Source: Deltaproteobacteria bacterium
GTDB lineage: Bacteria > Myxococcota_A > UBA9160 > PR03
DNA length: 17,323 nt
NCBI GenBank assembly: GCA_018262315.1
Contig: JAGSPS010000032.1
Coordinates: 1 to 17,323 of the forward strand
Reading direction: 5' to 3'
The notes below the pieces were generated by a model. That model saw only the letters and a list, made by a program, of their open reading frames with translations. It made no database searches and was not told where the DNA came from. How positions within the stretch are numbered: the stretch's first letter is position 1; the number at the start of each line of letters is the position of its first letter. This document shows positions 9,040-16,770 of the stretch, piece after piece. A program made the translations under genes and the position numbers.

Positions 9040-10253
9040 CGCGCGCTCTTCCCGATCCGCAGCCACTCCCGGGATCTGGTCAGCAGGGGCTTCTCGACCA
9101 GCTTGTGGATGAGAATGCCGCAGCCGACCGAGACGACGAGGACCGCGGCGAGCAACAGCAGCGCGGTGGCCTGGGTCGTCTCGCCCTCCGGCACCCAGCC
9201 GAGCGAGCGGATCGCGCTGAAGGTGCGCTTCTGGAAATAGAGGTGCACCAGGTAGATCGAGTACGAGGCGTCGCCGATCAGCAGCAGTAGCCGCCGCCGC
9301 TTCAGGAACGCTTCGATGCTTCCCGACACCGATGCGAAGAGCAGCAGCGCGCTGCCGGTTCCGAAGCCCACCGTCAGCGGCGGGCTGGACCAGACGAACA
9401 GATTCGGGTCCGAAAGCGAGAGGTAGTACCAGCCCGTGCAGGCGAAGACGACGGTGCCGGCGGCCAGGCTGGCGAGGCCGATCCGGTCGCGGAGGCTCGG
9501 CTCCAGCCTGTCGCGCACTGCGATCACCGCGAGCGCCGTCAACAGCCCGAACAGGAACAGCACGTTGAGCAGGTCGAGCGCGAGGCATTCGCCGAAGGGG
9601 TAGAAGGCGTAGTGATGATTCAGCACCAGCAGCACGAACCACGCGGCGAACACCCCGGCGCCCAGACTCCGCCTGACGAGGAACGCGACGAAGATGCCGT
9701 AGAAGATCACCTCGTAGGTGAGGGTCCAGGAGACCGCGACGATCGGAGACTTGCCGGAGTTGAAGAACAGGGCGTTGGACAGGAAGTCGCCGATCCCGAG
9801 GCGGCCCCAGAACACCTTGCGGCCGCCGAGCAGCAGGAACACGATCCAGTAGATCGGGTAGATGCGCACCAGCCGCTTGAGCAGGTAGCGCGGAGCCTTG
9901 CGAAAATCGTCCAGGTCGCGGCGGTGCGCGTGGTAGATGATCAACCCGCTGATCACGAAGAACATGTGTACGCCGGAGTAGCCGAACCCGGCCACGCCGA
10001 GCAGCCACGTCTCGCCGTACTTGTGGTTGACCAGGCCCGCGCCGTGGTAGACGGCCACCAGCAGGCACGCCAGGCCTCGGCAGACCTGGGGCGTGTAGAT
10101 CGTGGAGTCGACGCGCTGTCGCAGGCTGCGTTCGGTGTGTGCCACCTGGGAGCGCGAGCGTTCAGAGAGCGATTTCGTCAACCCCAGCCTGCCCGAATCC
10201 TTCACGAGAGTTGAACCAACGAAGACCCCTGATCGCGTAGGAGCGGGTTGCAA
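9036..10253 (-). CDS. Acyltransferase 3 family integral membrane protein (OafA/YrhL-like)
   Basis: 405 residues with about ten hydrophobic segments. Acyltransferase 3 proteins move acetyl or other acyl groups onto exported sugars, O-antigen, exopolysaccharide or peptidoglycan at the inner membrane. Hallmarks are CRGLACLLVAVYHG, with the Arg59-x10-His70 pair in the first transmembrane helix, SGVHMFFVISGLIIY (about 93-107), and the basic loop RYLLKRLVRIYPIYW (about 122-136). The start taken is a TTG at 10253, preceded by an AGGGAG box 7 nt upstream. It gives a cytoplasmic lead of about 50 polar residues before the first helix; a GTG at 10145 would remove most of it but has no visible ribosome-binding site. 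Local GC is lower than in its neighbours (about 62% in two hand-counted 60-nt stretches), partly expected for a membrane protein. No glycosyltransferase genes are adjacent, so the acceptor is unknown. Confidence 0.87.
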   Translation of the reverse strand: MQPAPTRSGVFVGSTLVKDSGRLGLTKSLSERSRSQVAHTERSLRQRVDSTIYTPQVCRGLACLLVAVYHGAGLVNHKYGETWLLGVAGFGYSGVHMFFVISGLIIYHAHRRDLDDFRKAPRYLLKRLVRIYPIYWIVFLLLGGRKVFWGRLGIGDFLSNALFFNSGKSPIVAVSWTLTYEVIFYGIFVAFLVRRSLGAGVFAAWFVLLVLNHHYAFYPFGECLALDLLNVLFLFGLLTALAVIAVRDRLEPSLRDRIGLASLAAGTVVFACTGWYYLSLSDPNLFVWSSPPLTVGFGTGSALLLFASVSGSIEAFLKRRRLLLLIGDASYSIYLVHLYFQKRTFSAIRSLGWVPEGETTQATALLLLAAVLVVSVGCGILIHKLVEKPLLTRSREWLRIGKSAR

Positions 10254-10467
10254 TACACCGCTCCCTGCACGATCGAGGACCTTCGTGCATTGCGCAATCT
10301 ACTACACGGCGCGTTTCGTTCTACGAACTTGCTTCGAAGGCCGTGGCGGCCGGTCGCCGCGAGAGGATTCCTGCTCGGCGCGCGATCCGCGCTCGCCTTT
10401 CGTGTTCGCCTTCCCGTATCGTTGCGGCAATCGCCCACCGCGCGCTGCCGGAGAAGAAGGAGGCATC
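10254..10467. promoter_or_regulatory. Divergent promoter region between acyltransferase and molybdoenzyme genes
   Basis: This 214-nt region is the longest non-coding stretch of the window and separates two divergent genes. A hand count of 10261-10320 gives about 57% GC, clearly lower than the genes. It contains a perfect 10-bp palindrome, ATTGCGCAAT (10289-10298), and a nearby GTTC-tac-GAAC inverted repeat (about 10318-10328); either may be an operator half. No clean sigma-70 pair could be assigned. The plus-strand end has a strong AAGGAGG box at about 10458-10464 for the molybdoenzyme. Confidence 0.4.
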
Positions 10468-13353
10468 GTGTCCGAGCTGTCCCGTCGCGACTTCGTGAAG
10501 GTCGTGGGTACTGCGGCGGCCGCAGCGTCGCTGCCGGCGAGCGGCGGCTGCGAGCGCGGCGAGCACGAGCCGGCGGCGGCGCATGAAACCGTGCACACGG
10601 CGCGCGAAGCTGCGTCCGCGAGCGCCTCGGACTTTCGGGACCGCTGGCGGGCGAAGTGGACGTGGGACCGCGCGGAAAAAACCAGCCACTTCAACAACTG
10701 CGCGTATCAGACGCACTGCCTGTTCGAGGTCTACGTGAAGGACGGCGAACTCCTGCGCGAGGAGCAGGCGTCCGCCTATCCCGCGCTCCACGAGGGCGTG
10801 CCGGACCCGAACCCGCGTGGTTGCCAGAAGGGCTGCGCGTACAGCGCGCTCGAAGCCGGCGGCTCGCGCGTCCTCCACCCGCTGCGCCGCAAAGGCGAGC
10901 GCGGCTCAGGGGCGTGGGAGGAGGTTTCCTGGGACGTCGCGCTGGACGAGATCGCCGATCGGCTGGTGAGCGCAATCGTCGAGGATGGCCCCGACTCGGT
11001 CGTGATGGACGTCGGCACGAACGGCATCGGCACGACGGCGCAGGCAGCGGCGCAACGCCTCGCCGAAGCCCTCGACTGCGTGATGCTCGACCCCAACGCC
11101 GAGATCGGCGATCAGCAGCAGGGCGCCGCCGTGACCTACGGCGGGATCGCCACCGCGCGCTCCACCGAGAGCTTCTTCGCTTCGGACCTGATCCTCGTGT
11201 GGAGCGGGAATCCCGCCTACACGCAGATCCCGAACTTCCATTTCGTGTTGGAGGCCCGCTATCACGGCGCGACCATCGTCGTGATCGCGCCCGACTACAA
11301 CGCCACCGCGGTCCATGCCGACCTCTTCGTGCCGGTGAGGCCCGGCACCGACGCCGCGCTCGCCTTCGCGATGGCGAAGTGGATCCTCGACGAGGGGCTG
11401 TACGACGAAGCGCTGCTGCGCGAGCAGACCGACCTCCCGTTCCTCGTCCGGCTCGACACCCGGAAGTTCCTGCGGGAGTCCGACCTGGTGGCGGGCGGAT
11501 CCGACGAGACGCTGTACCGCTGGGATCGCGCGCGCGGCGCAATCGAGATTGCGCCGACCGACAGCCTCGCGCTCGGCGCGAGCGACCCGGCCCTCGAAGG
11601 CAGCTTCGAGGTCGACACGCTCTCGGGTCGCGTTTCCGTGCAGCCGGTCTTCGAGTTGCTCCGGAGCGCGCTGGCGCCCTGGACGCCCGAGGCTGCCAGC
11701 CGCGCTTGTGGTACGCCGCCGGGCACGATCCGCCGTCTCGCGCGCATGCTGGCGGGTGTGAAGGCCGCGTCGAACGTCGAGTCGCTCTGCCTCGGGAAGA
11801 TCTACCACGGCGACGCGATCATGCGCGCGCAGATCCTCGTCTTCGTGCTGTGCGGGCACCTGGGGAGGAACGGAGCGGGCTACGTCTCCGTGTCGAACCT
11901 CGCACCCGACGGGCACGGCCCGATCCTCGGCGACCACCGGGGGCTGCTCACGCCCGACGCGAAGTTCACGCGGCGACACGCCGCCGCGTTGCTGCGCGAT
12001 CATCTGCTGCGGCGCCCGCCGCCGCGCGAGGTGCTCCGCGGGCTCTCGGAGGCGTTCGTCGAGTCGAAGGGAATGTCGAGTTCGACGCTGTTCTGGCAGC
12101 TCCACGGCGGCGTGATCGACGTCTCGGCCGCTCCCTGGGACCCGACGCTTCCGCGCGACGTGCGCGAGTACGTGCGCGAGGCGCTGGATCGCAAGTGGCA
12201 GCTGGTGGAGCCGGCCCCCGGCAAGCGCCCCCGCGCGCTGCTCGTGATGGCAGGGAACCCGCTGCGGCGGGTGCGCAGCGCGCACAAGCTGCGTGAGGTG
12301 TTGTGGCCGAAGCTCGACCTCGTGGTCGTGACCGACATCCGGATGAGTTCGACCGCCCGTTTCGCCGACTACGTGTTGCCCGTCGCGGCCTCGTACGAGA
12401 AGGCCAACGCCTCGAGCTTCATCAACCAGTTCCTGCTGGTTCACGCGGCGAAGGCGGCGATCGACCGTGCGGGCGATGCAAAGGACGAGTGGGAGATCGC
12501 GTGCCTGCTCGCGGCGAAGATCCAGGCGCGCGCGAAGGAGCGCGGCATCTCGACCTTCACCGGGCGCCGCGGCGAGACGCAGCGGCTGGATCGCGCGCAC
12601 GACGTCGTGACGCGCGAGGGCGAGTTCGGCGCGCGGGACGCCGAGAAGCTCGCGCGCCTGCTGATCGAGAACTCGACCAACCTCGACACCACGAGCTTCG
12701 ATGCGGCGACGGCGCGCGGCTGGGCGGCGGTGACCTCCCTCGGCCGGGGCCCGATCAACGCCGCCTCGGCCACCGACTGGGCTCCCGGCGAGACCATCAC
12801 GCCGTACCTGTGGCACCTGCGCGACAAGAAGCCGTGGCCGACGCTCACGGGGCGCGTGCAGTTCTACATCGATCACGACTGGTACCTCGAACTCGGTGAG
12901 GCGCTGCCGGCCTTCAAGGAGCCGCCCAAGGCGGGGGGCGACTACCCGCTACAGATGACTGGTGGCCTCACGCGCTGGAGCATCCACTCGCTCCAGCGCG
13001 CCGACGCGATGATGCTGCGGCTGCAGCGCGGCGCGCCCGCGCTCCACGTCTCCGCGCAGGACGCGAGCGACCGCGGCATCGCGGACTGGGACCGCGTCGA
13101 AGTGGCGAACGACGTCGGCCGCTTCCTCGTACGCGTCAAGGTGTCCCCCGCGATCCGTCCCGGCCAGGTCGTGATGTACCACGCCTGGGAGGACTACCAG
13201 TTCGAGGGTGGAATCGGACACCGCAACGTGCTCGCCACGCCCCTGAACCCGCTCGGACTCGCGGGCGGCTACCCGTACCTCGATGCGACGTTCGGAGCCC
13301 GTCAACCGGGCATGAACGACCGCGACACGCGGGTCGAGATCCGGAAGATCTGA
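10468..13353 (+). CDS. Tat-exported molybdopterin oxidoreductase, type II DMSO reductase-like catalytic subunit
   Basis: 961 residues. The N-terminus SRRDFVK followed by an Ala-rich stretch is a twin-arginine signal, so the enzyme should act in the periplasm. The first iron-sulfur site follows the type II pattern (nitrate reductase NarG, ethylbenzene and steroid C25 dehydrogenases, selenate reductase): His74-x3-Cys78-x5-Cys84-x34-Cys119. The final spacing matches NarG, but the middle one is x5 instead of x3. Asp215 in AEIGDQQQGA lies where the Mo-ligand aspartate is expected. MGD-binding strands are recognisable at VWSGNPAYTQIPNFH, VVIAPDYNATA and VRPGTDAALAFAM, and a C-terminal cofactor-binding domain ends the protein. 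GTG at 10468 was chosen for its AAGGAGG box and the Tat motif; upstream in-frame sequence is non-coding leader. No beta (4 Fe-S) or heme subunit gene is adjacent. The substrate is unknown; a hydrocarbon or steroid hydroxylase, or an oxyanion reductase, are the family alternatives. Confidence 0.88.
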   Translation: MSELSRRDFVKVVGTAAAAASLPASGGCERGEHEPAAAHETVHTAREAASASASDFRDRWRAKWTWDRAEKTSHFNNCAYQTHCLFEVYVKDGELLREEQASAYPALHEGVPDPNPRGCQKGCAYSALEAGGSRVLHPLRRKGERGSGAWEEVSWDVALDEIADRLVSAIVEDGPDSVVMDVGTNGIGTTAQAAAQRLAEALDCVMLDPNAEIGDQQQGAAVTYGGIATARSTESFFASDLILVWSGNPAYTQIPNFHFVLEARYHGATIVVIAPDYNATAVHADLFVPVRPGTDAALAFAMAKWILDEGLYDEALLREQTDLPFLVRLDTRKFLRESDLVAGGSDETLYRWDRARGAIEIAPTDSLALGASDPALEGSFEVDTLSGRVSVQPVFELLRSALAPWTPEAASRACGTPPGTIRRLARMLAGVKAASNVESLCLGKIYHGDAIMRAQILVFVLCGHLGRNGAGYVSVSNLAPDGHGPILGDHRGLLTPDAKFTRRHAAALLRDHLLRRPPPREVLRGLSEAFVESKGMSSSTLFWQLHGGVIDVSAAPWDPTLPRDVREYVREALDRKWQLVEPAPGKRPRALLVMAGNPLRRVRSAHKLREVLWPKLDLVVVTDIRMSSTARFADYVLPVAASYEKANASSFINQFLLVHAAKAAIDRAGDAKDEWEIACLLAAKIQARAKERGISTFTGRRGETQRLDRAHDVVTREGEFGARDAEKLARLLIENSTNLDTTSFDAATARGWAAVTSLGRGPINAASATDWAPGETITPYLWHLRDKKPWPTLTGRVQFYIDHDWYLELGEALPAFKEPPKAGGDYPLQMTGGLTRWSIHSLQRADAMMLRLQRGAPALHVSAQDASDRGIADWDRVEVANDVGRFLVRVKVSPAIRPGQVVMYHAWEDYQFEGGIGHRNVLATPLNPLGLAGGYPYLDATFGARQPGMNDRDTRVEIRKI

Positions 13354-13472
13354 TCCGGTCGGGCAGCAGCGCAGCACCCGCACGTCCCAGGAACGAGCGG
13401 GTCCCTGCGGAGAGCGTGAGCGGTATGCTCCGCTGCCCATCGCAAACTCGCGGTGACGGAGGCGCCCACGAG
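13354..13472. other. Intergenic spacer with small hairpins
   Basis: This 119-nt gap separates the molybdoenzyme and nitroreductase genes on the same strand. Two modest inverted repeats are visible: ACCCGC (13376-13381) with GCGGGT (13397-13402), and AGCGG-tatgct-CCGCT (13419-13434). Neither is followed by a T tract. They may attenuate or process the transcript, or may be chance in GC-rich DNA. A GGAGG box at 13458-13462 serves the next gene. Confidence 0.25.
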
Positions 13473-14120
13473 ATGGATCTCTACGAGGCGATGCGTACCT
13501 GTCGCGCGGTGCGCCGCCACCGGCCCGAAACGATTCCCGACGACGTGCTGCGGCGCGTCCTCGAAGCCGCGACCTTTGCGCCGACGGGCGGCAACGCGCA
13601 ACCGTGGCGGGTCATCGCGGTGCGCGACGCCGGCAAGCGTCGCGCGCTGCGGGATTTGTATCTGCCGCTCTGGCAGGAGTACCAGAAGGAGCACATGCGC
13701 GCATCCGCCGGGCTCACCGGCGACGCCGCGGACAAGCGTGACCGCATGCTGGCTGCCGCCGACCACCTGGCCGCACACCTCGACGTGTCCCCGGTGATCG
13801 CGGTGTTCTGCTTCGACGCGCGGCGCATGGCGATCACCGACGAGGGCCTCGGCCGGCCGTCGGTGGTGGGCGGCGCGTCGATCTATCCCGCCGTCCAGAA
13901 CCTGCTGCTCGCGTGTCGCGCCGAGGGACTCGGCTGCGTGCTCACCACACTGCTCTGCAAGGCCGAGCCGGAGGTGTGCGCACTGCTCGAGATTCCCGAT
14001 CCGTGGGCCACCGCGGCGTTCGTGCCGATCGGCTGGCCGGCGAGCAAGGGGCATGGTCCGCTGACGCGCCGTCCCGTCCAGAGCATGGCGTTCGGCGATC
14101 GCTTCGGAGGAGCGCTGTAG
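13473..14120 (+). CDS. Nitroreductase family FMN-dependent oxidoreductase
   Basis: 215 residues, usual for this flavoprotein fold, which works as a homodimer with FMN at the interface and uses NAD(P)H. The phosphate-binding arginine cluster is RTCRAVRRHRPE (about 8-19), followed by FAPTGGNAQPWRV (about 35-47), a typical FMN motif, and GASIYPAVQNLLLACRAEGL with GCVLTTLL, the second flavin-contact helix. The C-terminus FVPIGWP is the usual last strand. The ATG at 13473 has a GGAGG box 10 nt upstream; an in-frame ATG at 13416 would add residues unlike the family. The gene abuts the acyl-CoA dehydrogenase gene with no spacing, so the two are almost certainly cotranscribed. The natural substrate is unknown; many members act on quinones, enones or nitro compounds. 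Confidence 0.88.
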   Translation: MDLYEAMRTCRAVRRHRPETIPDDVLRRVLEAATFAPTGGNAQPWRVIAVRDAGKRRALRDLYLPLWQEYQKEHMRASAGLTGDAADKRDRMLAAADHLAAHLDVSPVIAVFCFDARRMAITDEGLGRPSVVGGASIYPAVQNLLLACRAEGLGCVLTTLLCKAEPEVCALLEIPDPWATAAFVPIGWPASKGHGPLTRRPVQSMAFGDRFGGAL

Positions 14121-15326
14121 ATGGAATTCGCAGACTCGGAAATCGTGGAGGGACTGCGGCGCCAGCTCCTCGGGTTCATGGACGAGCACGTCTACCCGAA
14201 CGAGCGCCGTTTCGAGCAGTGGCTCGCCGCTCAGCCAGATCGCTGGGCCGCGTCGTGGCCGCCGCTCGAAGAGCTGAAAGAGAAGGCGCGCGCGAAGGGC
14301 CTGTGGAACCTGTTCCTGCCCGACCCCGAGTGGGGCGCAGCGCTCACGAATCTCGAGTACGCACCGCTGTGCGAGATCATGGGGCGCTCGTTCATCGGCC
14401 CGGAGATCTTCAACTGCTCCGCGCCCGACACCGGCAACATGGAGCTGCTCGCAAAGTACGGCTCGGCCGCGCAGAAGAAGCAATGGCTGGTGCCGCTGCT
14501 CGAGGGCAGGATCCGCTCCGCGTTCGCGATGACCGAGCCGGGCGTCGCGTCGTCCGACGCCACCAACATCGCGCTGTCGATCGTGCGAGACGGCGACTCG
14601 TATCTGCTGAACGGCCGCAAGTGGTGGATCACCGGCGCGCCGCATCCGCTCTGCAAGATCTTCATCGTGATGGGCAAGACCAACCCGGACGCGGCGCGCC
14701 ACGAGCAGCAGTCGATGATCCTGGTGCCACGCGACACGCCGGGCCTGCGCGTAGTGCGCCCGCTCACGGTGTTCGGCTACGACGACGCGCCGCACGGTCA
14801 CGCCGAGCTGGAGTTCCGCGACGTGCGCGTACCCGCCGAGAATCTGATTCTCGGCGAGGGCCGCGGCTTCGAGATCGCGCAGGGCCGCCTCGGCCCCGGC
14901 CGCATCCACCACTGCATGCGCCTCATCGGGAAGGCCGAGCGCGCGCTCGAACTGATGTGTGTTCGCGCGAAGGAACGCGTCGCGTTCGGCAAGCCGATCG
15001 CCGAGCAGACGGTGACGCTCGAGCGGATCGCCGAGTCGCGCATCGAGATCGAGCAGACGCGCCTGCTGGTGATGAAGGCCGCCTGGATGATGGACACGGT
15101 GGGCAACAAGGGCGCGCGCAAGGAGATCGCGATGATCAAGGTCGCGGCGCCCGCGATGGCGCTGCGCGTGCTCGATCGCGCCATCCAGGTCTTCGGCGCC
15201 GCGGGCCTCTCGGCCGACTTCCCGCTCGCGTCGTTCTACGCGGACTCGCGCACGCTGCGCTTCGCCGACGGCCCGGACGAAGTGCACCGCAACCAGATCG
15301 GAAGACTGGAGCTACGCGAGCACTGA
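14121..15326 (+). CDS. Acyl-CoA dehydrogenase (ACAD10/11-like)
   Basis: 401 residues, full length for an FAD-dependent acyl-CoA dehydrogenase, which makes 2,3-enoyl-CoA in the cytoplasm. Domain order is normal: helical N-domain, FAD/substrate motif FAMTEPGVASSDATN (about 135-149), the middle beta domain with NGRKWWITGA (about 164-173), and the C-terminal helical domain with RVAFGKPIAEQ and QVFGAAGLSADFPLA. In the catalytic-loop position the motif is FADGPDEVHR, with Asp383 where medium-chain enzymes have Glu. This is a feature I associate with the ACAD10/11 subfamily, not a lesion. The ATG at 14121 directly follows the nitroreductase TAG, with GGAGGAG just upstream in the previous gene. It overlaps the facing PEP-CTERM gene by 15 nt at its 3' end. 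The acyl substrate cannot be told from the sequence; this subfamily is often linked to hydroxylated, branched or bulky acyl-CoAs. Confidence 0.92.
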   Translation: MEFADSEIVEGLRRQLLGFMDEHVYPNERRFEQWLAAQPDRWAASWPPLEELKEKARAKGLWNLFLPDPEWGAALTNLEYAPLCEIMGRSFIGPEIFNCSAPDTGNMELLAKYGSAAQKKQWLVPLLEGRIRSAFAMTEPGVASSDATNIALSIVRDGDSYLLNGRKWWITGAPHPLCKIFIVMGKTNPDAARHEQQSMILVPRDTPGLRVVRPLTVFGYDDAPHGHAELEFRDVRVPAENLILGEGRGFEIAQGRLGPGRIHHCMRLIGKAERALELMCVRAKERVAFGKPIAEQTVTLERIAESRIEIEQTRLLVMKAAWMMDTVGNKGARKEIAMIKVAAPAMALRVLDRAIQVFGAAGLSADFPLASFYADSRTLRFADGPDEVHRNQIGRLELREH

Positions 15327-16211
15327 CCGCCGTCGCCGCGCGAGCGTCGCCAGCGCAGCGATCGCCGCGGCGGCGAGCGCTGCGTCACCGGGCTCGGGAA
15401 CCGTCAGGAAGGTCGGCGAGGAGTAGGTGAAGGGCGCGCCGGAGACTTCGATCGAAAGCTGTCCCGAAGCCTCGTACTCGCCACTGTCGAAGTACTCGAG
15501 CCCGCTCAAGGTGCCCGCTTCGCCGGAAATCGACGCCGTCACGAAGAAGCGGGATCCGCTGTTGATGCCAGCCGCGTCGCGGATCCGCGTGACGGTCAGC
15601 GCCCCGCCGCCGGCGTGACCGAAGTTCGTCGCGGTTCCCACGCATTCGCTGTCGTCGCTGGTCTGGGAGGGAGTCGAGGAGAACTCCTTCTTGGAGCCCA
15701 CGGCGCAGCCGTCCACGACCAGCCCGGCCCTCACCAGGCCGGTGTCGACGTTGCCGCCGCCACTCGCGAGAGAGCCGGAGCCGCTCCAGACGAGCCGCGC
15801 CGTAACGGTCACGGTGTCGCTGGTCGCAGTGCCCGGGTCGATCGTCTCCTCGATGGTGGCCCCCGAGGCGTTGTTCCCCTGGGCGAACTCCGTGTCCGCG
15901 GGGCCCCCGGCCAGCGAGAATCTCGAGAAGATCGACATCAACCCGGAGTCGCCGTCTACCACGGCCTCGTGAAAGAAGAAGGTCGGATTGGTGCCCTGCA
16001 CGCCGCCCTGCCAGACCGCTTCGGCGTGGCCATCGAACCGGTCGACCTCGGTGTCGGCGTGGAACTGGTTGCCCGCCGTCGCCGTCAGGTGGTGTTTGTC
16101 TTGCGTGGTTTGAGCGCGCACCGCTTCCGCTTGGAGCGCGCACGCGCCTCCTAGCAGAAAGCCGAGCCAGGCGCGACCGCCGATCGCCGCGAACCGCTGC
16201 GTACCCTGCAC
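15312..16211 (-). CDS. PEP-CTERM sorting-domain secreted protein
   Basis: 299 residues. An N-terminal signal peptide (hydrophobic GRAWLGFLLGGACALQAEA, cleavage likely after VRA near 33) targets it for export. The C-terminus has the PEP-CTERM signal: VPEP (271-274), a hydrophobic Ala-rich helix and a RRRR cluster, as recognised by exosortase in bacteria that make extracellular polysaccharide. The middle is beta-rich, low in charge, rich in Gly/Ser/Thr and with two cysteines near 166-190 that could pair. No known enzymatic domain is recognised; it may be a surface or matrix structural protein. The GTG at 16211 has a GGAGG box 7 nt upstream. It lies 30 nt after the peroxiredoxin gene, suggesting cotranscription. 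Its end overlaps the acyl-CoA dehydrogenase gene tail-to-tail. No exosortase gene is in the window. Confidence 0.85.
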   Translation of the reverse strand: MQGTQRFAAIGGRAWLGFLLGGACALQAEAVRAQTTQDKHHLTATAGNQFHADTEVDRFDGHAEAVWQGGVQGTNPTFFFHEAVVDGDSGLMSIFSRFSLAGGPADTEFAQGNNASGATIEETIDPGTATSDTVTVTARLVWSGSGSLASGGGNVDTGLVRAGLVVDGCAVGSKKEFSSTPSQTSDDSECVGTATNFGHAGGGALTVTRIRDAAGINSGSRFFVTASISGEAGTLSGLEYFDSGEYEASGQLSIEVSGAPFTYSSPTFLTVPEPGDAALAAAAIAALATLARRRRSVLA

Positions 16212-16241
16212 TTCGTTTCCTCCGGGAGCTGCGCTCGCTGC

Positions 16242-16724
16242 TCAGAGCGCCTTCAGCACCGCTTCCGCGCTCGACACCTCGAACTTGCCCGGCGCCTCGA
16301 CGGCCAGATGCTTGACGACGCCGTTCTCGGCGATCAGCGCGAAGCGCTGTGAGCGCCGGCCCATGCCGAAGTTGCTGCCGTCGAAGTCGAGGCCGAGCGC
16401 CTTCGCGAACTCGCCGTTGCCGTCGGCGGCCAGTACGACCTTGTCGCCGACGTTCTGGTCCTTGCCCCATGCGCCCATCACGAAGGCGTCGTTCACCGAC
16501 ATGCACACGATCGTATCGACGCCCTTGGCCCGGATCGCCGCCGCCTGCTGCACGAAGCCCGGCAGGTGCTTCATCGAGCAGGTCGGCGTGAACGCGCCGG
16601 GCACCGAGAACAGCACCACCTTCTTGCCGCCGAAGATCTGATCGGTGCTGCGATCCTGGATACCGTCCGCCGTCGGCACCTTCAGCGTCGCCGCGGGAAT
16701 CTTGTCGCCGATTTTGATCGCCAT
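16242..16724 (-). CDS. Peroxiredoxin, Prx5 type
   Basis: 160 residues, matching bacterial Prx5-type peroxiredoxins, which reduce hydrogen peroxide, alkyl peroxides and peroxynitrite. The peroxidatic cysteine is Cys49 in VPGAFTPTCS, and Cys74 in TIVCMSVNDAFVM is conserved in bacterial members. Arg residues in MGRRSQRFAL (about 121-130) support the active site. The ATG at 16724 is preceded by a purine-rich GGAGGGAGAAG box. An in-frame longer reading exists but runs into the Rieske gene. It sits 46 nt after the Rieske gene and 30 nt before the PEP-CTERM gene on the same strand. The electron donor is not obvious; glutathione/glutaredoxin is usual for Prx5, and the Rieske protein next door is an inferred alternative only. 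Confidence 0.92.
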   Translation of the reverse strand: MAIKIGDKIPAATLKVPTADGIQDRSTDQIFGGKKVVLFSVPGAFTPTCSMKHLPGFVQQAAAIRAKGVDTIVCMSVNDAFVMGAWGKDQNVGDKVVLAADGNGEFAKALGLDFDGSNFGMGRRSQRFALIAENGVVKHLAVEAPGKFEVSSAEAVLKAL

Positions 16725-16770
16725 CTTCTTCTCCCTCCATTGGAAAAGTCCCAGGTCGAGCTTGTTTAGC

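Noticed and set aside
7978..10068. Minus-strand open frame of about 696 codons
   Set aside because: It is antisense to the aldolase gene and in a different frame from the true acyltransferase gene on the same strand.
10102..10467. N-terminal extension of the molybdoenzyme reading frame
   Set aside because: The frame is open to 10102, but the strong AAGGAGG box and the Tat signal place the start at 10468, and the extension overlaps the acyltransferase gene.
10906..12876. Minus-strand open frame of 656 codons
   Set aside because: It is fully antisense to the molybdoenzyme, whose motifs are unambiguous; it is a mirror of high GC at codon position three.
13302..15287. Minus-strand open frame of 661 codons
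   Set aside because: It is antisense to the nitroreductase and acyl-CoA dehydrogenase genes; the product is His/Arg-rich without family resemblance.
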